From positions 1 through 22,926 of the IMG/VR virus record IMGVR_UViG_3300009151_000417: DNA of 22,926 nucleotides; one strand, 5' to 3'. Below are positions 11,531 through 18,868 of the stretch, one piece after another (positions within the stretch are counted from its first letter, which is position 1; every line of letters begins with the position of its first letter). Source of the stretch: a virus. The position numbers were made by a program, and so were the translations under genes. The notes beneath the pieces are model-generated. The model saw only the letters and a list, made by a program, of their open reading frames with translations, did no database searches and had not been told where the DNA came from.

Positions 11531-12296
11531 CAATGAAGAAGGCCTTATCAATCTGTACTACGTTTTACGTGAGTACGGTGAATGGGCATCACCACGAGGC
11601 GAAACCACTCTTGAGATTGAAAACTTTGCCTACACAGTTGGCCCCTACGTGCGTTTCAACTCTTTCAAAGGCCGTAACTTCAATCTTAAGTATCTAAAGC
11701 GTGAGTTTGCATGGTACGTTAAAGCCAACCCGTACGATTTGTCCATCATGGAGCATGCAGCTCAATGGGGCAAGATTGTTGCCAATGGCAAACTTAATAG
11801 CAACTACGGCTCATACTGGTTTGGCAGACATGGCGTACGCAATATTGTCAAGCTACTAACTGAAGACCCTACCAGCCGTCGTGCAGTTATTCCAATGTAC
11901 GGTACAGATGTTGACCACATGGACATAGACGCAAAAGATGTGCCTTGCACTATTGCCATTGAGTTTCGCATTCGCAATGGTAAGTTAAACGCTCGTGCCA
12001 TCATGCGCAGTCAAGACATCTTGTGGGGCATGGCCAATGACATACCTACATTCTCGTTTTTGCAAGAAATCATTGCAGTGCTTTTAGACGTAGAGATGGG
12101 TAATTTGACTGTTACCGTTGGTTCTTTCCATGTTTATGTGCCTCGTATGGAAATGTTCCGTGAAATCATGGATAGCCATACATACGAAGTCCTCTCAGAC
12201 ATGCCACCTCGCATAGTAAAAGCCGAAGCTTTGGAGCTTATCAACTGCATCATCAATCCTAAATACGAGTTCTCAAAATGGCTACTGAACGTTTGA
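11511..12296 (+). CDS. Thymidylate-synthase-family enzyme, probable dCMP (hydroxy)methylase (261 aa)
   Basis: ATG at 11511 has GAGGA (11501-11505); it overlaps the kinase gene by 20 bp. TS-fold features are present: REFAWY (E65), LNSNYG (95-100), the phosphate-binding SRR (122-124), PCT with catalytic Cys146, MRSQD (165-169), G-x2-N176-D177, and GSFHVY (204-209). Canonical TS has PCH and a Phe-Asn pair whose Asn selects dUMP. Here the Asn is replaced by Asp, as in T4 dCMP hydroxymethylase (gp42, recalled as C148-T and GFRND with D179). T4 gp42 also shows RELEWY, SNYG, SRR and GSLHVY in the same order. This predicts dCMP rather than dUMP as substrate, giving 5-hydroxymethyl-dCMP, or 5-methyl-dCMP if full reduction occurs. 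The N-terminal and C-terminal parts look divergent from T4. Confidence 0.8.
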   Translation: MDLAAISNEEGLINLYYVLREYGEWASPRGETTLEIENFAYTVGPYVRFNSFKGRNFNLKYLKREFAWYVKANPYDLSIMEHAAQWGKIVANGKLNSNYGSYWFGRHGVRNIVKLLTEDPTSRRAVIPMYGTDVDHMDIDAKDVPCTIAIEFRIRNGKLNARAIMRSQDILWGMANDIPTFSFLQEIIAVLLDVEMGNLTVTVGSFHVYVPRMEMFREIMDSHTYEVLSDMPPRIVKAEALELINCIINPKYEFSKWLLNV

Positions 12297-12463
12297 ACGT
12301 GCGGCCTTCCGCTGAGCATGCGCTACGTACCTCCATTGCGGCAATGCTTCGCCAACGATACACTTTGCCTGAAATCATTGAGGCTTTGATGTCTGTAAAG
12401 ATTGAGCTTGTAAGTGTTGACAACTGGCAAAAAATTGCTGCTGAAGCAGACTTCAAACCGTAA
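12278..12463 (+). CDS. Small hypothetical protein (61 aa)
   Basis: The ORF overlaps the preceding gene by 19 bp. The product begins MATERLNVRPSAEHALRTSI and has a helical centre (AAMLRQRYTLPEIIEALMSV, residues 21-40) that could be part of a helix-turn-helix, followed by VDNWQKIAAEADFKP. No family was recognised. It closes the modification cluster, directly before a promoter region with an 18-bp palindrome. A DNA-binding regulator acting on that palindrome is conceivable because of the adjacency and the TLPEIIEAL turn, but the sequence is too short to say. Confidence 0.5.
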   Translation: MATERLNVRPSAEHALRTSIAAMLRQRYTLPEIIEALMSVKIELVSVDNWQKIAAEADFKP

Positions 12464-12469
12464 ATGTAG

Positions 12470-12475
12470 TATAAT
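12470..12475 (+). promoter_or_regulatory. Consensus -10 box (TATAAT) before the gene at 12529
   Basis: TATAAT lies in the 65-bp gap 12464-12528. The predicted start point (about 12482) falls at the edge of the 18-bp palindrome at 12483-12500. No clear -35 is present, as with the other TATAAT sites of this phage. Confidence 0.45.
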
Positions 12476-12482
12476 CCACATT

Positions 12483-12500
12483 GTAAGCAACGTTGCTTAC
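12483..12500. promoter_or_regulatory. Perfect 18-bp palindrome, candidate operator
   Basis: GTAAGCAACGTTGCTTAC reads identically on both strands over 18 bp. It lies immediately downstream of the TATAAT box, where a dimeric DNA-binding protein would block RNA polymerase. As RNA it could form only a loop-poor hairpin, so a DNA operator is the more natural reading. Confidence 0.55.
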
Positions 12501-12509
12501 GTAACTTGA

Positions 12510-12521
12510 TTATTGAAAAGG
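12510..12521 (+). promoter_or_regulatory. Leader motif TTATTGAAAAGG, variant copy 3
   Basis: It matches the leader copies at 2178-2191 and 3207-3220 apart from one extra A. It supplies AAAAGGA seven bases before the ATG at 12529. It follows the TATAAT box and the palindrome, which gives this leader an extra control element the other two lack. Confidence 0.45.
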
Positions 12522-12528
12522 ACTCATC

Positions 12529-13221
12529 ATGACAAAAATCCATTGGACCAAAGCTGAAACAGACACAGTGCTTTCAAACGCGCACTATCTTTTTGACACA
12601 AGTACCTACATGCACTTTGATGCGATTAAAGCAGCGCAAAAAGTGCTGCCTGTACACAGACAGCGGGCGTTTAACACCCACTCAGTTGCAAACACACTCA
12701 TTAAAGAGCTTAAGTTGCGTGTGGCGCGGGGCGTGCCAAAGCAAAAAGCAATAGAACCACCCACACCAGCCAATGCAGTGGCGCCAATGCCCACCAGTAC
12801 ACCCTGGGACCCTACTCTTGATGACCTAGTTCAAGCCGTAGCAAAGAAAATTGCTGGCACACTAAAACATGCGATTGCTAATGCTGTTAAAGAGCTTGAG
12901 CATGAGTATGGGCTGCACAAGCATAGCTGTGAATACACAGCAACTGGCGTCAAAAAGAAACGTGTAGTCATCATTGGCTTGTTGAATGACCAAGTGCATA
13001 CAATGCAAAAAGAGTTTAGCAATGACTTTGACATAAAGTGCATTGACACTGACCGCGCAATGGGGATGTCTCCTCCAGACGCTGATGCTTACTTGCTAAT
13101 GAAGAACTTCATCAACCACCCGTTGTACCACAAGTATCAAGCATTCCCAAATCATGTGTTGATTGATGGCGGCATATCATCTTTGCGGATGTGGTTCTAC
13201 ACTAAAGGCAAAGAGCTTTAA
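12529..13221 (+). CDS. Two-part hypothetical protein with Rossmann-like C-terminus (230 aa)
   Basis: AAAAGGA in a conserved leader fixes the start. Residues 1-70 are helical and begin MTKIHWTKAETDTVLSNAHY, a Myb/SANT-like W-T-x-x-E opening. A Pro/Ala/Thr linker (about 75-93) and a helical stretch (94-127) follow. From about residue 142, KKKRVVIIGLLNDQVHTMQK, then DIKCIDTDRAM, the stretch NFINHPLYHKYQ and VLIDGGISSL suggest an alternating beta/alpha unit with a possible nucleotide or ligand pocket, faintly like DUF2325. It has its own promoter, a palindrome in the leader, and a stop that overlaps the facing structural gene by 4 bp. DNA binding and self-regulation through the palindrome are inferred, not shown. 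Confidence 0.55.
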   Translation: MTKIHWTKAETDTVLSNAHYLFDTSTYMHFDAIKAAQKVLPVHRQRAFNTHSVANTLIKELKLRVARGVPKQKAIEPPTPANAVAPMPTSTPWDPTLDDLVQAVAKKIAGTLKHAIANAVKELEHEYGLHKHSCEYTATGVKKKRVVIIGLLNDQVHTMQKEFSNDFDIKCIDTDRAMGMSPPDADAYLLMKNFINHPLYHKYQAFPNHVLIDGGISSLRMWFYTKGKEL

Positions 13222-14396
13222 TCCCAGCCTTCGCCTTTTCCGGGGTCAAACGCATTGGCCTTATGCTCTTTATACGCCTTGATGCCTTGGTAGGCTAGAG
13301 GCGGTAAGGCCATGGCTGTGCCAACTGCCTTGGCAACTGGATGAGGTACCATAGACACCAAGCCGCCTATACCACTGAGCCCAGCCATAACGCCTTCAAG
13401 TGTATTGCCTGCTTGAAGCTCATTGTAAGCATGCACCAACTCAGCGCCAGATAAGCCGCCCATGATGATGTTAAAGCCTGGGATCTTAGACAAGAATGAT
13501 TTTGCCTTGGATAGCTCATCAACACTTGCTTGTGCAGCATTCTTAGCTGCCGTTGCGTTAGCTAATGGTGCAGGAAGTCTTGCGTTACGCGCATTGTCCA
13601 TTGCAAGTTGCGCCGCTGCAGCCTCAGTTTGCGCAGTTCTATGCGCTATCTCAGCGTCTACAACAGCTTGCCGAGCTTGCGTTACTGCAGGTGCCTCATT
13701 GTAGCTACGTGGCACAGCAATCCCACTACGTGTTGCCTTGTAATCTGCAGGCAAACCTTTTTCAACCTGGTAGTTCCTTGCAGCCTCAGTAACGCTGTCG
13801 CCGCCTGGGCCCATGGAGCCTACAACTTTTTTGTTCCATTTATCGCCTGCTAAATCTTCAGCTGAAATAGTTGCAGGGTCAAGCCCAACGGCACGAGCTG
13901 CAGTATGCGCTGCGTCACGAACATTTCTGGCGTCTTCCAACACAGTGTTTGCAATCTTATGCTCATTTATAAGTCTATTAACGCCGCCTTGATACGTGTC
14001 AATCAAAGACTTTTCAAACGCTGCCTTGCCTGCAAGATCTGTTTTAGCGGCTGTCAAGTCGGGGCTAACGTACTTAGGCGCACGCGAGCCTGCGACAGCG
14101 CCTGTAATGCCACCTACAATTTCACCTATGCCTGTATCGCTGTTGCTAGCAGCTTGTGGTTTTGCCGCGCTTGCAGCCGACTTTGGAAAAGGCGCACCGG
14201 CATCTCCTGCAAGCATTGGGTTGTTAGCACGTTGCGACATTGCCGCGCTGTAGTCATCTTCAGTACCACCAGGGTTACGTGCCGCCCAATCGTCGTATGA
14301 AAGCTGCTGTGGCGCAGCTACTGGTGCTGATGCGCCAAAGGGCACAGCAAGACTTGCGTCAAACTTGTTTAAAGAGTCAATGCCAGACGTTGCCAT
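13218..14396 (-). CDS. Putative internal virion protein (392 aa)
   Basis: The last gene of the minus-strand structural operon. The N-terminus contains SYDDWAARNPGGTEDDYSAA (residues 33-52), a motif that recurs in hypothetical phage structural proteins. Ala-rich sequence follows, then a Gly-rich patch (GIGEIVGGITGAVAG, 89-103), an extended Ala/Gln-rich coiled coil (about 235-300) and a hydrophobic C-terminal part (NIIMGGLSGAELV, VMAGLSGIGGLVSMV, AVGTAMALPPLAYQG) that could insert in a membrane. Coiled coils followed by membrane-active segments fit ejection (internal virion) proteins of podoviruses; a lytic domain is not seen. AAAGG 8 nt upstream, overlapping the previous stop, serves as binding site. 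Confidence 0.5.
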   Translation of the reverse strand: MATSGIDSLNKFDASLAVPFGASAPVAAPQQLSYDDWAARNPGGTEDDYSAAMSQRANNPMLAGDAGAPFPKSAASAAKPQAASNSDTGIGEIVGGITGAVAGSRAPKYVSPDLTAAKTDLAGKAAFEKSLIDTYQGGVNRLINEHKIANTVLEDARNVRDAAHTAARAVGLDPATISAEDLAGDKWNKKVVGSMGPGGDSVTEAARNYQVEKGLPADYKATRSGIAVPRSYNEAPAVTQARQAVVDAEIAHRTAQTEAAAAQLAMDNARNARLPAPLANATAAKNAAQASVDELSKAKSFLSKIPGFNIIMGGLSGAELVHAYNELQAGNTLEGVMAGLSGIGGLVSMVPHPVAKAVGTAMALPPLAYQGIKAYKEHKANAFDPGKGEGWD

Positions 14397-14405
14397 ATGT
14401 AGCCT

Positions 14406-16373
14406 TTATTTCTTTTTCAAGAGAAGCTGGTCAAGCCCAGTCAACGCGTTTAGGTAATCGCTGTTTTGCTGCGTGTATTCAGGATGCCTAAAGAATGCTC
14501 TAGGATTCTTGGCAGACGCACCAGGGTTTGCCTCATTCCATGCGCCATAAATGTTAACAATTTTTGCCTCATTCTGATGCTGCAATAGGCGCTTACCTGC
14601 CCAGTAGTATATAGCCTCAGGTAGATTGCCCGTGTTTGCAATTGCTGCGCTAAGCTGCTGATCTTCATAGTTGCTAAGACGCCCGCCAATTGCTTCTCGA
14701 TTCAATGAAAGATTGGCAACAGTTTCTTCTGCAATAGCATTGAATACGCGAGTGGCAAGCAGCTTTTGATTGTCATCCAGTTTTAAGTTGCTAACCAAGT
14801 CTGCTACAGGGATATTAGCATGCCCAAAATGCCCCATGCCTACACCAGTATTAAGCATTTGCCCCACAGCTTTTGCAGCACGCTGAATAACAGTGTCAAT
14901 ATCACGAGCTTGCAACTGGCCAAAAACAATTTGACCATCAGGGCTTGTTGCAATTTTCCGCAACGTAGACATATTGTTTATGGCTTGCGAACTAATTGTA
15001 GGGCTAAAGCGATTAAGAGCTGCAATTCTGTCGTTAAACGGCTTCAACTGTGTTTCCGCGCTCTTTGTCTCTACACCAATTTGCGCTTCACCTGCTTTTT
15101 GCGCAAGGGCACGTTGCACAGCAGGCGAGTCAGTCCCCGCTACTTGCCGCTGTTGCGCTGGTTGCGGCATAGGTTGTGGTTGTGGTGCTTGCTGCGCAGG
15201 TGCTTGTCGTACCGGGGTTTGCCCGCCCACTTGCGCAAGTAGCTTGTCAATCTCAGCAAGTTGTGGCCCTAGCACTGCTTGCATTTGCTGGTTGCCTGAC
15301 TTAACAGCCATGTCCATTACTGTTGAAAGCTTTTCACGACTTGCAGTTAGCGTGTTAATTATTGCAGCAGGGTTTTGCTGTTGCATTGGCATTGCTGCAG
15401 GTCGTAAAGCGCTAGGCTCAGCTGCAGCAGCAGGCCCCATGGGCAAACTTGGCGTTGGCGCAGGTTGTGGCGCAGTCATGGCTGGTTGCGGCGCGGGTAT
15501 GACTGGCTGAGGCGCCTGTGGCATTGCCGGCTCAGGTGAAGGGGTTATCATAGGCGTGCCGCTTTGAGGCCCGCCTGGTGCAGGCTGCGCGTCCGGTATA
15601 GTTGCAAGTGGCACTGTAGGCATCACTTTAGGCGGCGTTATTTCAATGCCATACTCTTTGGCAGCAACCGGGCCAACTTTATCAATAAAATCAGCTTGCG
15701 CACGACGCTTGGCGTCTTGATCATCTCCAGCTTTAAGCAGTTTAAGTTCTAAGTCAAACTTTGCATTTTGTAGCTCAAGCCCTTTGAATTGATTGCCAAT
15801 TGTGTTTTGATTCCTAGTTTCAGTAAGCTGATCTTGCGCAATCTGCGTTTTGATTTGCTCATTGGTCATACCTGCAAAGTCTTTGACCATAGCACCTACA
15901 GTAGGGTTCTTGGCGGCGATTTGCAAGTATACTTTGGGGTCAATATTTTGTAGCTTTGCAGCCGTCGTTGTTGTTGCTGTAGGCCCTGTGCCTGTGCCAG
16001 TTGCAGACCCGCCTTGCAATGTTTGCGCAACATCGGTAGGCGACGCGCCAATTGCAAGACCTAGCATTTTCATTGCGTCAGCACGACTTTGCACTTCATA
16101 CTTCTGGCCTTCAATTTGCATTTTCAATTGCGCAATCGCAGGTGCGCGCTCTAACTGCGCCTGTTGCTGCTGTCCCATTACAGAAGCTGCACGACCTATA
16201 CCTTCACCAAAAGAGCCTGTGCGGCCTGGGTCCAGCAAAGCACCTGCAATGCTAAACCAGTTAGTGTTATTGCGGTTATCAAATGAGCTAGATAACCGAG
16301 TCAGTGCGTCAATGTATTGCTGCTGCGCATCAGGATTGGTTGCAGCGTCAGTAGGTAACGTAGGTAGTGCCAT
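14406..16373 (-). CDS. Large Pro/Gln-rich putative virion protein (655 aa)
   Basis: Residues 1-245 are helical with NWFSIAGALLDPGRTGSFGE near 38-57, a pattern of structural or ejection proteins of podovirus-like phages. Residues 246-337 are a low-complexity Pro/Ala/Gln linker with PQ and PAP repeats, and a second shorter one spans 386-411 (QAPAQQAPQPQPMPQPAQQ). The C-terminal domain (about 440-655) is helical and well composed (TISSQAINNMSTLRKIATSP, then DIDTVIQRAAKAVGQMLNTG). Flexible linkers joining folded domains would let the protein extend through a narrow tail channel. AAAGG precedes the start at 16373, and the next structural gene starts 9 bp after its stop. No enzyme motif was seen. 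Confidence 0.5.
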   Translation of the reverse strand: MALPTLPTDAATNPDAQQQYIDALTRLSSSFDNRNNTNWFSIAGALLDPGRTGSFGEGIGRAASVMGQQQQAQLERAPAIAQLKMQIEGQKYEVQSRADAMKMLGLAIGASPTDVAQTLQGGSATGTGTGPTATTTTAAKLQNIDPKVYLQIAAKNPTVGAMVKDFAGMTNEQIKTQIAQDQLTETRNQNTIGNQFKGLELQNAKFDLELKLLKAGDDQDAKRRAQADFIDKVGPVAAKEYGIEITPPKVMPTVPLATIPDAQPAPGGPQSGTPMITPSPEPAMPQAPQPVIPAPQPAMTAPQPAPTPSLPMGPAAAAEPSALRPAAMPMQQQNPAAIINTLTASREKLSTVMDMAVKSGNQQMQAVLGPQLAEIDKLLAQVGGQTPVRQAPAQQAPQPQPMPQPAQQRQVAGTDSPAVQRALAQKAGEAQIGVETKSAETQLKPFNDRIAALNRFSPTISSQAINNMSTLRKIATSPDGQIVFGQLQARDIDTVIQRAAKAVGQMLNTGVGMGHFGHANIPVADLVSNLKLDDNQKLLATRVFNAIAEETVANLSLNREAIGGRLSNYEDQQLSAAIANTGNLPEAIYYWAGKRLLQHQNEAKIVNIYGAWNEANPGASAKNPRAFFRHPEYTQQNSDYLNALTGLDQLLLKKK

Positions 16374-16385
16374 ATAACGCCTTTA

Positions 16386-17279
16386 CTATTTAGGAAGGTA
16401 GTTATTATTTTGTAGCCAACTAATTAACTGTTGCCCGCCTGTTGTGTTAGAAATACCGGCAGTAAGCGCCCCAAGCCCTGTAATTGTTTGCAATGGCGAT
16501 GCTGAGTATTGGCCCGCTTGGCCTGGGCCATTGTATGTGCTTGTCACATTGGTAGGTACGGTGTAGCCTTTACCAAGATTAGATGCAGCTGTCAATGTTT
16601 GCAATGGAAACAGCTCTTTATTTTGCCCAATAGTCTGCTCTTGCCCGCCCATTGTAGCCAGTGTATTGACGTCATTTGTGCCTAATGTTTGCGTAGCACT
16701 TGCAAGGTTGCCCATTAAACCTGCGCCTGACAAGTCAATGCCCTGTTGATTTTGCGCAGCAGTTAAAGCTTGCCCGTATCCACTTTGCAATGCTTCACCT
16801 TGTTTTTGCGTAATATTTTGCTCGGCATTTGCAATGTTAGATGCAAGCACATTAGCGCCTTGCTTAGACCCAAACATGCCTGAGCCTACAATGCCTGAAG
16901 TAACTTGCGGCGCCAAGCCTCTTGCAATGTTGTTTTGCCCTTGTATGCCAATGTTGTTTACTACATCATTGATGTAGGGTGACATAAATGATTGCACGCC
17001 ATTCGGATTACTCGGGTCAACTGCTGATTTTGTGCCCGCAGTTACAAGATCAGTTGCAGATGTTAGCGCAGGTTGGTAGTTGCCAACATTCCCTGCAGCA
17101 TTTTTCCATGCACTTTTTTGATTAGCAGTGGCGCCTACAAATTGCGCATCTGTTGCAGCTTTTGAGCCCTTGGTTACTATGTCATTGAGATATGAGGTGT
17201 ACCAATCAGGGGCTGTTGTCGTCTGCGACGTCGTTGACTTAATATCCGGTAGCGGTGAGCCTTGTGTTAAATCTGGCAT
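16386..17279 (-). CDS. Gln/Asn/Ala-rich virion-associated protein candidate (297 aa)
   Basis: The product begins MPDLTQGSPLPDIKSTTSQT and has PDWYTSYLNDIVTKG (24-38), SFMSPYINDVVNNIGIQGQN, and VTSGIVGSGMFGSKQGANVL in the middle. This is a recognisable pattern in hypothetical proteins of the tail or ejection modules of aquatic phages. The sequence is strikingly low in charged residues and high in Gln, Asn, Gly and Ala, with a final hydrophobic stretch (LGALTAGISN). AAAGGA precedes the start. Its place between the A/G-rich protein and the P/Q-rich protein argues for a role in the virion or in DNA ejection. Function is not established. Confidence 0.5.
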   Translation of the reverse strand: MPDLTQGSPLPDIKSTTSQTTTAPDWYTSYLNDIVTKGSKAATDAQFVGATANQKSAWKNAAGNVGNYQPALTSATDLVTAGTKSAVDPSNPNGVQSFMSPYINDVVNNIGIQGQNNIARGLAPQVTSGIVGSGMFGSKQGANVLASNIANAEQNITQKQGEALQSGYGQALTAAQNQQGIDLSGAGLMGNLASATQTLGTNDVNTLATMGGQEQTIGQNKELFPLQTLTAASNLGKGYTVPTNVTSTYNGPGQAGQYSASPLQTITGLGALTAGISNTTGGQQLISWLQNNNYLPK

Positions 17280-17282
17280 AAC

Positions 17283-18866
17283 TTATCCTTTCAAGTATTC
17301 TAATGGCGATTTAGCCTTAGGGGGAATTTTATGTATAGGCGCTGAGCGTTTATGCTTACGAATAGCTTCTCGCATTTTATCTAAACGCTTTGCGCCTGCG
17401 TCTGAAGAGCCATTGCCAAGCGACGCAACAGTGTCAGCGTCAAACACATACTCGCCATCTGCAAGCATTGCAGGAATGTCATCAGATTGCCCATCGCCGC
17501 GACCCTTAACATAGTGACCAGTAGCGCCTGTAATAAACTCAGGACGATGGCGCGAAAGCCCGCCCTTTGCGTAAGACTGCGGCTCTTCAGCAGGCATATG
17601 TGTTTGCGGTATTTCCTGCATACGGTAGTACGGAGAGATTGCAGCCATTGTCTGTGGGTTTACGTTAGACATTTGCGGATACAACTGCACCAATTCTTTT
17701 AGCAAATTAGATTGGCTATTTGGCGCTAGACTTGAAAGACCTGTACTTTGCAATGCTTGTGATGAATTACCGCCTACATTAGTGGTGTTATTGATTAAGC
17801 TAAGGCCTTGCTTCATCAAGTCTGCGCCATTTGAATTGTCAAATGGTCTAGGTACTTTTAACCCGTCAAGCGCGCTGTTAACGCCATACGCTGCAGCCAA
17901 TTGCTCTGGTGTAAGCATTCCTGCAGCTGCTTGTGCTGCGCCTACAGAGCCGGGGGACATGCCGGATGCTACAGCTTCATTACCGGATGCTGCCAACTTA
18001 GCAGCCGCAGCGTCGGCACCAGTAAGCGAAGTAAGACCTGGAAGCCCTGCGGCTGCAGCAACTTGCGTTGGTGTTAGCACACCGGCGGCGTTTGCAACAG
18101 AGCCAACAGAGCCTGGAGTGAACGTCCCCGAAGCAACTGCCTCATTACCAAGTCCTGTTGTAAGTGTTCCGCCAGCGGTGGTTCCTGCGGCAACAAGCTC
18201 CGCAGCAGTAGGAGCAACATATGCAGGCAAGGTAGCGGCTAATGCTCCCGGCGCACTACCGGCGGTAAGAATCTCAGGCGCCAAAGACGTTAGTCCAGCA
18301 CCAGCAGCACCCGATCCAACTATCCCAGCAGTTGGATATGCCGCAAGTTCAGAAGCCAACAACGCATCAGCACCCGCAGCGCCAGCACCCGCCGTTCCAG
18401 CAGCGCCCGCTTCTAATCCCGGCAAGCCAGCATATAGCGCAGCTAATACAGCCGCCTCTTTTACCCCTGGGTTTTCAAAAAATTGAGTAGTTGATTTGGC
18501 AGGGTCCTTGACAAAATCTGTAACGGTGTTGGCGATTGTCCCAAGGGGGTTGCCCAGAAAACTGTCTAGCCAGCCACCACCACCTTTGTTAGGGATTACC
18601 CATTGCCCTGTAACTAGTTTCTCACCACCGCTTTGCCCTGCTTGACCTCTCGCACCTGCAAATATTGTTGGTTGAAACACGTATCCGGGGCCGGGAGGAC
18701 CTTGGGCCAGCAGCGCAGCATCATTGATCTGTGCTTCTACTTTTGGGTCTACGTAATAATACCCCCCAGAGCCGCCCATCCCCCCACCAGTCCTAGGAAC
18801 ATACACTGCTCCGGGTGTATTTGCATTAATCTCCTCTCTAAGGTACGGAAAATTTGGACCGGGCAT
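17283..18866 (-). CDS. Ala/Gly-rich protein with C-terminal DGEYV domain, putative structural (527 aa)
   Basis: ATG at 18866 has a strong AAGGAG (complement of 18873-18878), so the longer frame to 18911 is rejected. The protein is Gly/Ala-rich over residues 90-330 with a tandem unit beginning GNEAVASG (240-277 and 295-329). A conserved C-terminal segment (about 433-506) has AKGGLSRHRPEFITGATGHY, DGQSDDIPAMLADGEYVFDA and SLGNGSSDAGAKRLDKMREA, then basic residues. I know this C-terminal block from many environmental phage proteins of unknown role, attached to variable N-termini. The mosaic form suggests a virion or tail protein with a shared attachment module. GC content in the middle is visibly higher than in neighbouring genes. 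Confidence 0.6.
   Translation of the reverse strand: MPGPNFPYLREEINANTPGAVYVPRTGGGMGGSGGYYYVDPKVEAQINDAALLAQGPPGPGYVFQPTIFAGARGQAGQSGGEKLVTGQWVIPNKGGGGWLDSFLGNPLGTIANTVTDFVKDPAKSTTQFFENPGVKEAAVLAALYAGLPGLEAGAAGTAGAGAAGADALLASELAAYPTAGIVGSGAAGAGLTSLAPEILTAGSAPGALAATLPAYVAPTAAELVAAGTTAGGTLTTGLGNEAVASGTFTPGSVGSVANAAGVLTPTQVAAAAGLPGLTSLTGADAAAAKLAASGNEAVASGMSPGSVGAAQAAAGMLTPEQLAAAYGVNSALDGLKVPRPFDNSNGADLMKQGLSLINNTTNVGGNSSQALQSTGLSSLAPNSQSNLLKELVQLYPQMSNVNPQTMAAISPYYRMQEIPQTHMPAEEPQSYAKGGLSRHRPEFITGATGHYVKGRGDGQSDDIPAMLADGEYVFDADTVASLGNGSSDAGAKRLDKMREAIRKHKRSAPIHKIPPKAKSPLEYLKG
17880..18149 (-). repeat. Two-copy internal repeat in the Ala/Gly-rich protein
   Basis: Residues 240-277 (nt 18036-18149) and 295-329 (nt 17880-17984) align as GNEAVASG, then PGSVG, then (A/V)AAAG, LTP, QLAAA-type segments. 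The copies differ by small indels, so they diverged after duplication and are not an assembly artefact. Confidence 0.65.
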
Positions 18867-18868
18867 AT

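Noticed and set aside
11511-12296. Ordinary thymidylate synthase (thyA)
   Set aside because: The dUMP-selecting Asn is Asp and the PCH motif is PCT, as in T4 dCMP hydroxymethylase.
14974-15510. 178-residue Cys/Ala-rich plus-strand frame
   Set aside because: Antisense of the Pro/Gln-rich linker region; Gln and Pro codons read backwards give Cys, Gly and Trp.
17782-18486. 234-residue Ala/Pro-rich open frame on the plus strand
   Set aside because: It mirrors the Ala/Gly-rich minus-strand gene; GC-rich repetitive coding sequence commonly leaves a long antisense frame. There is no binding site.
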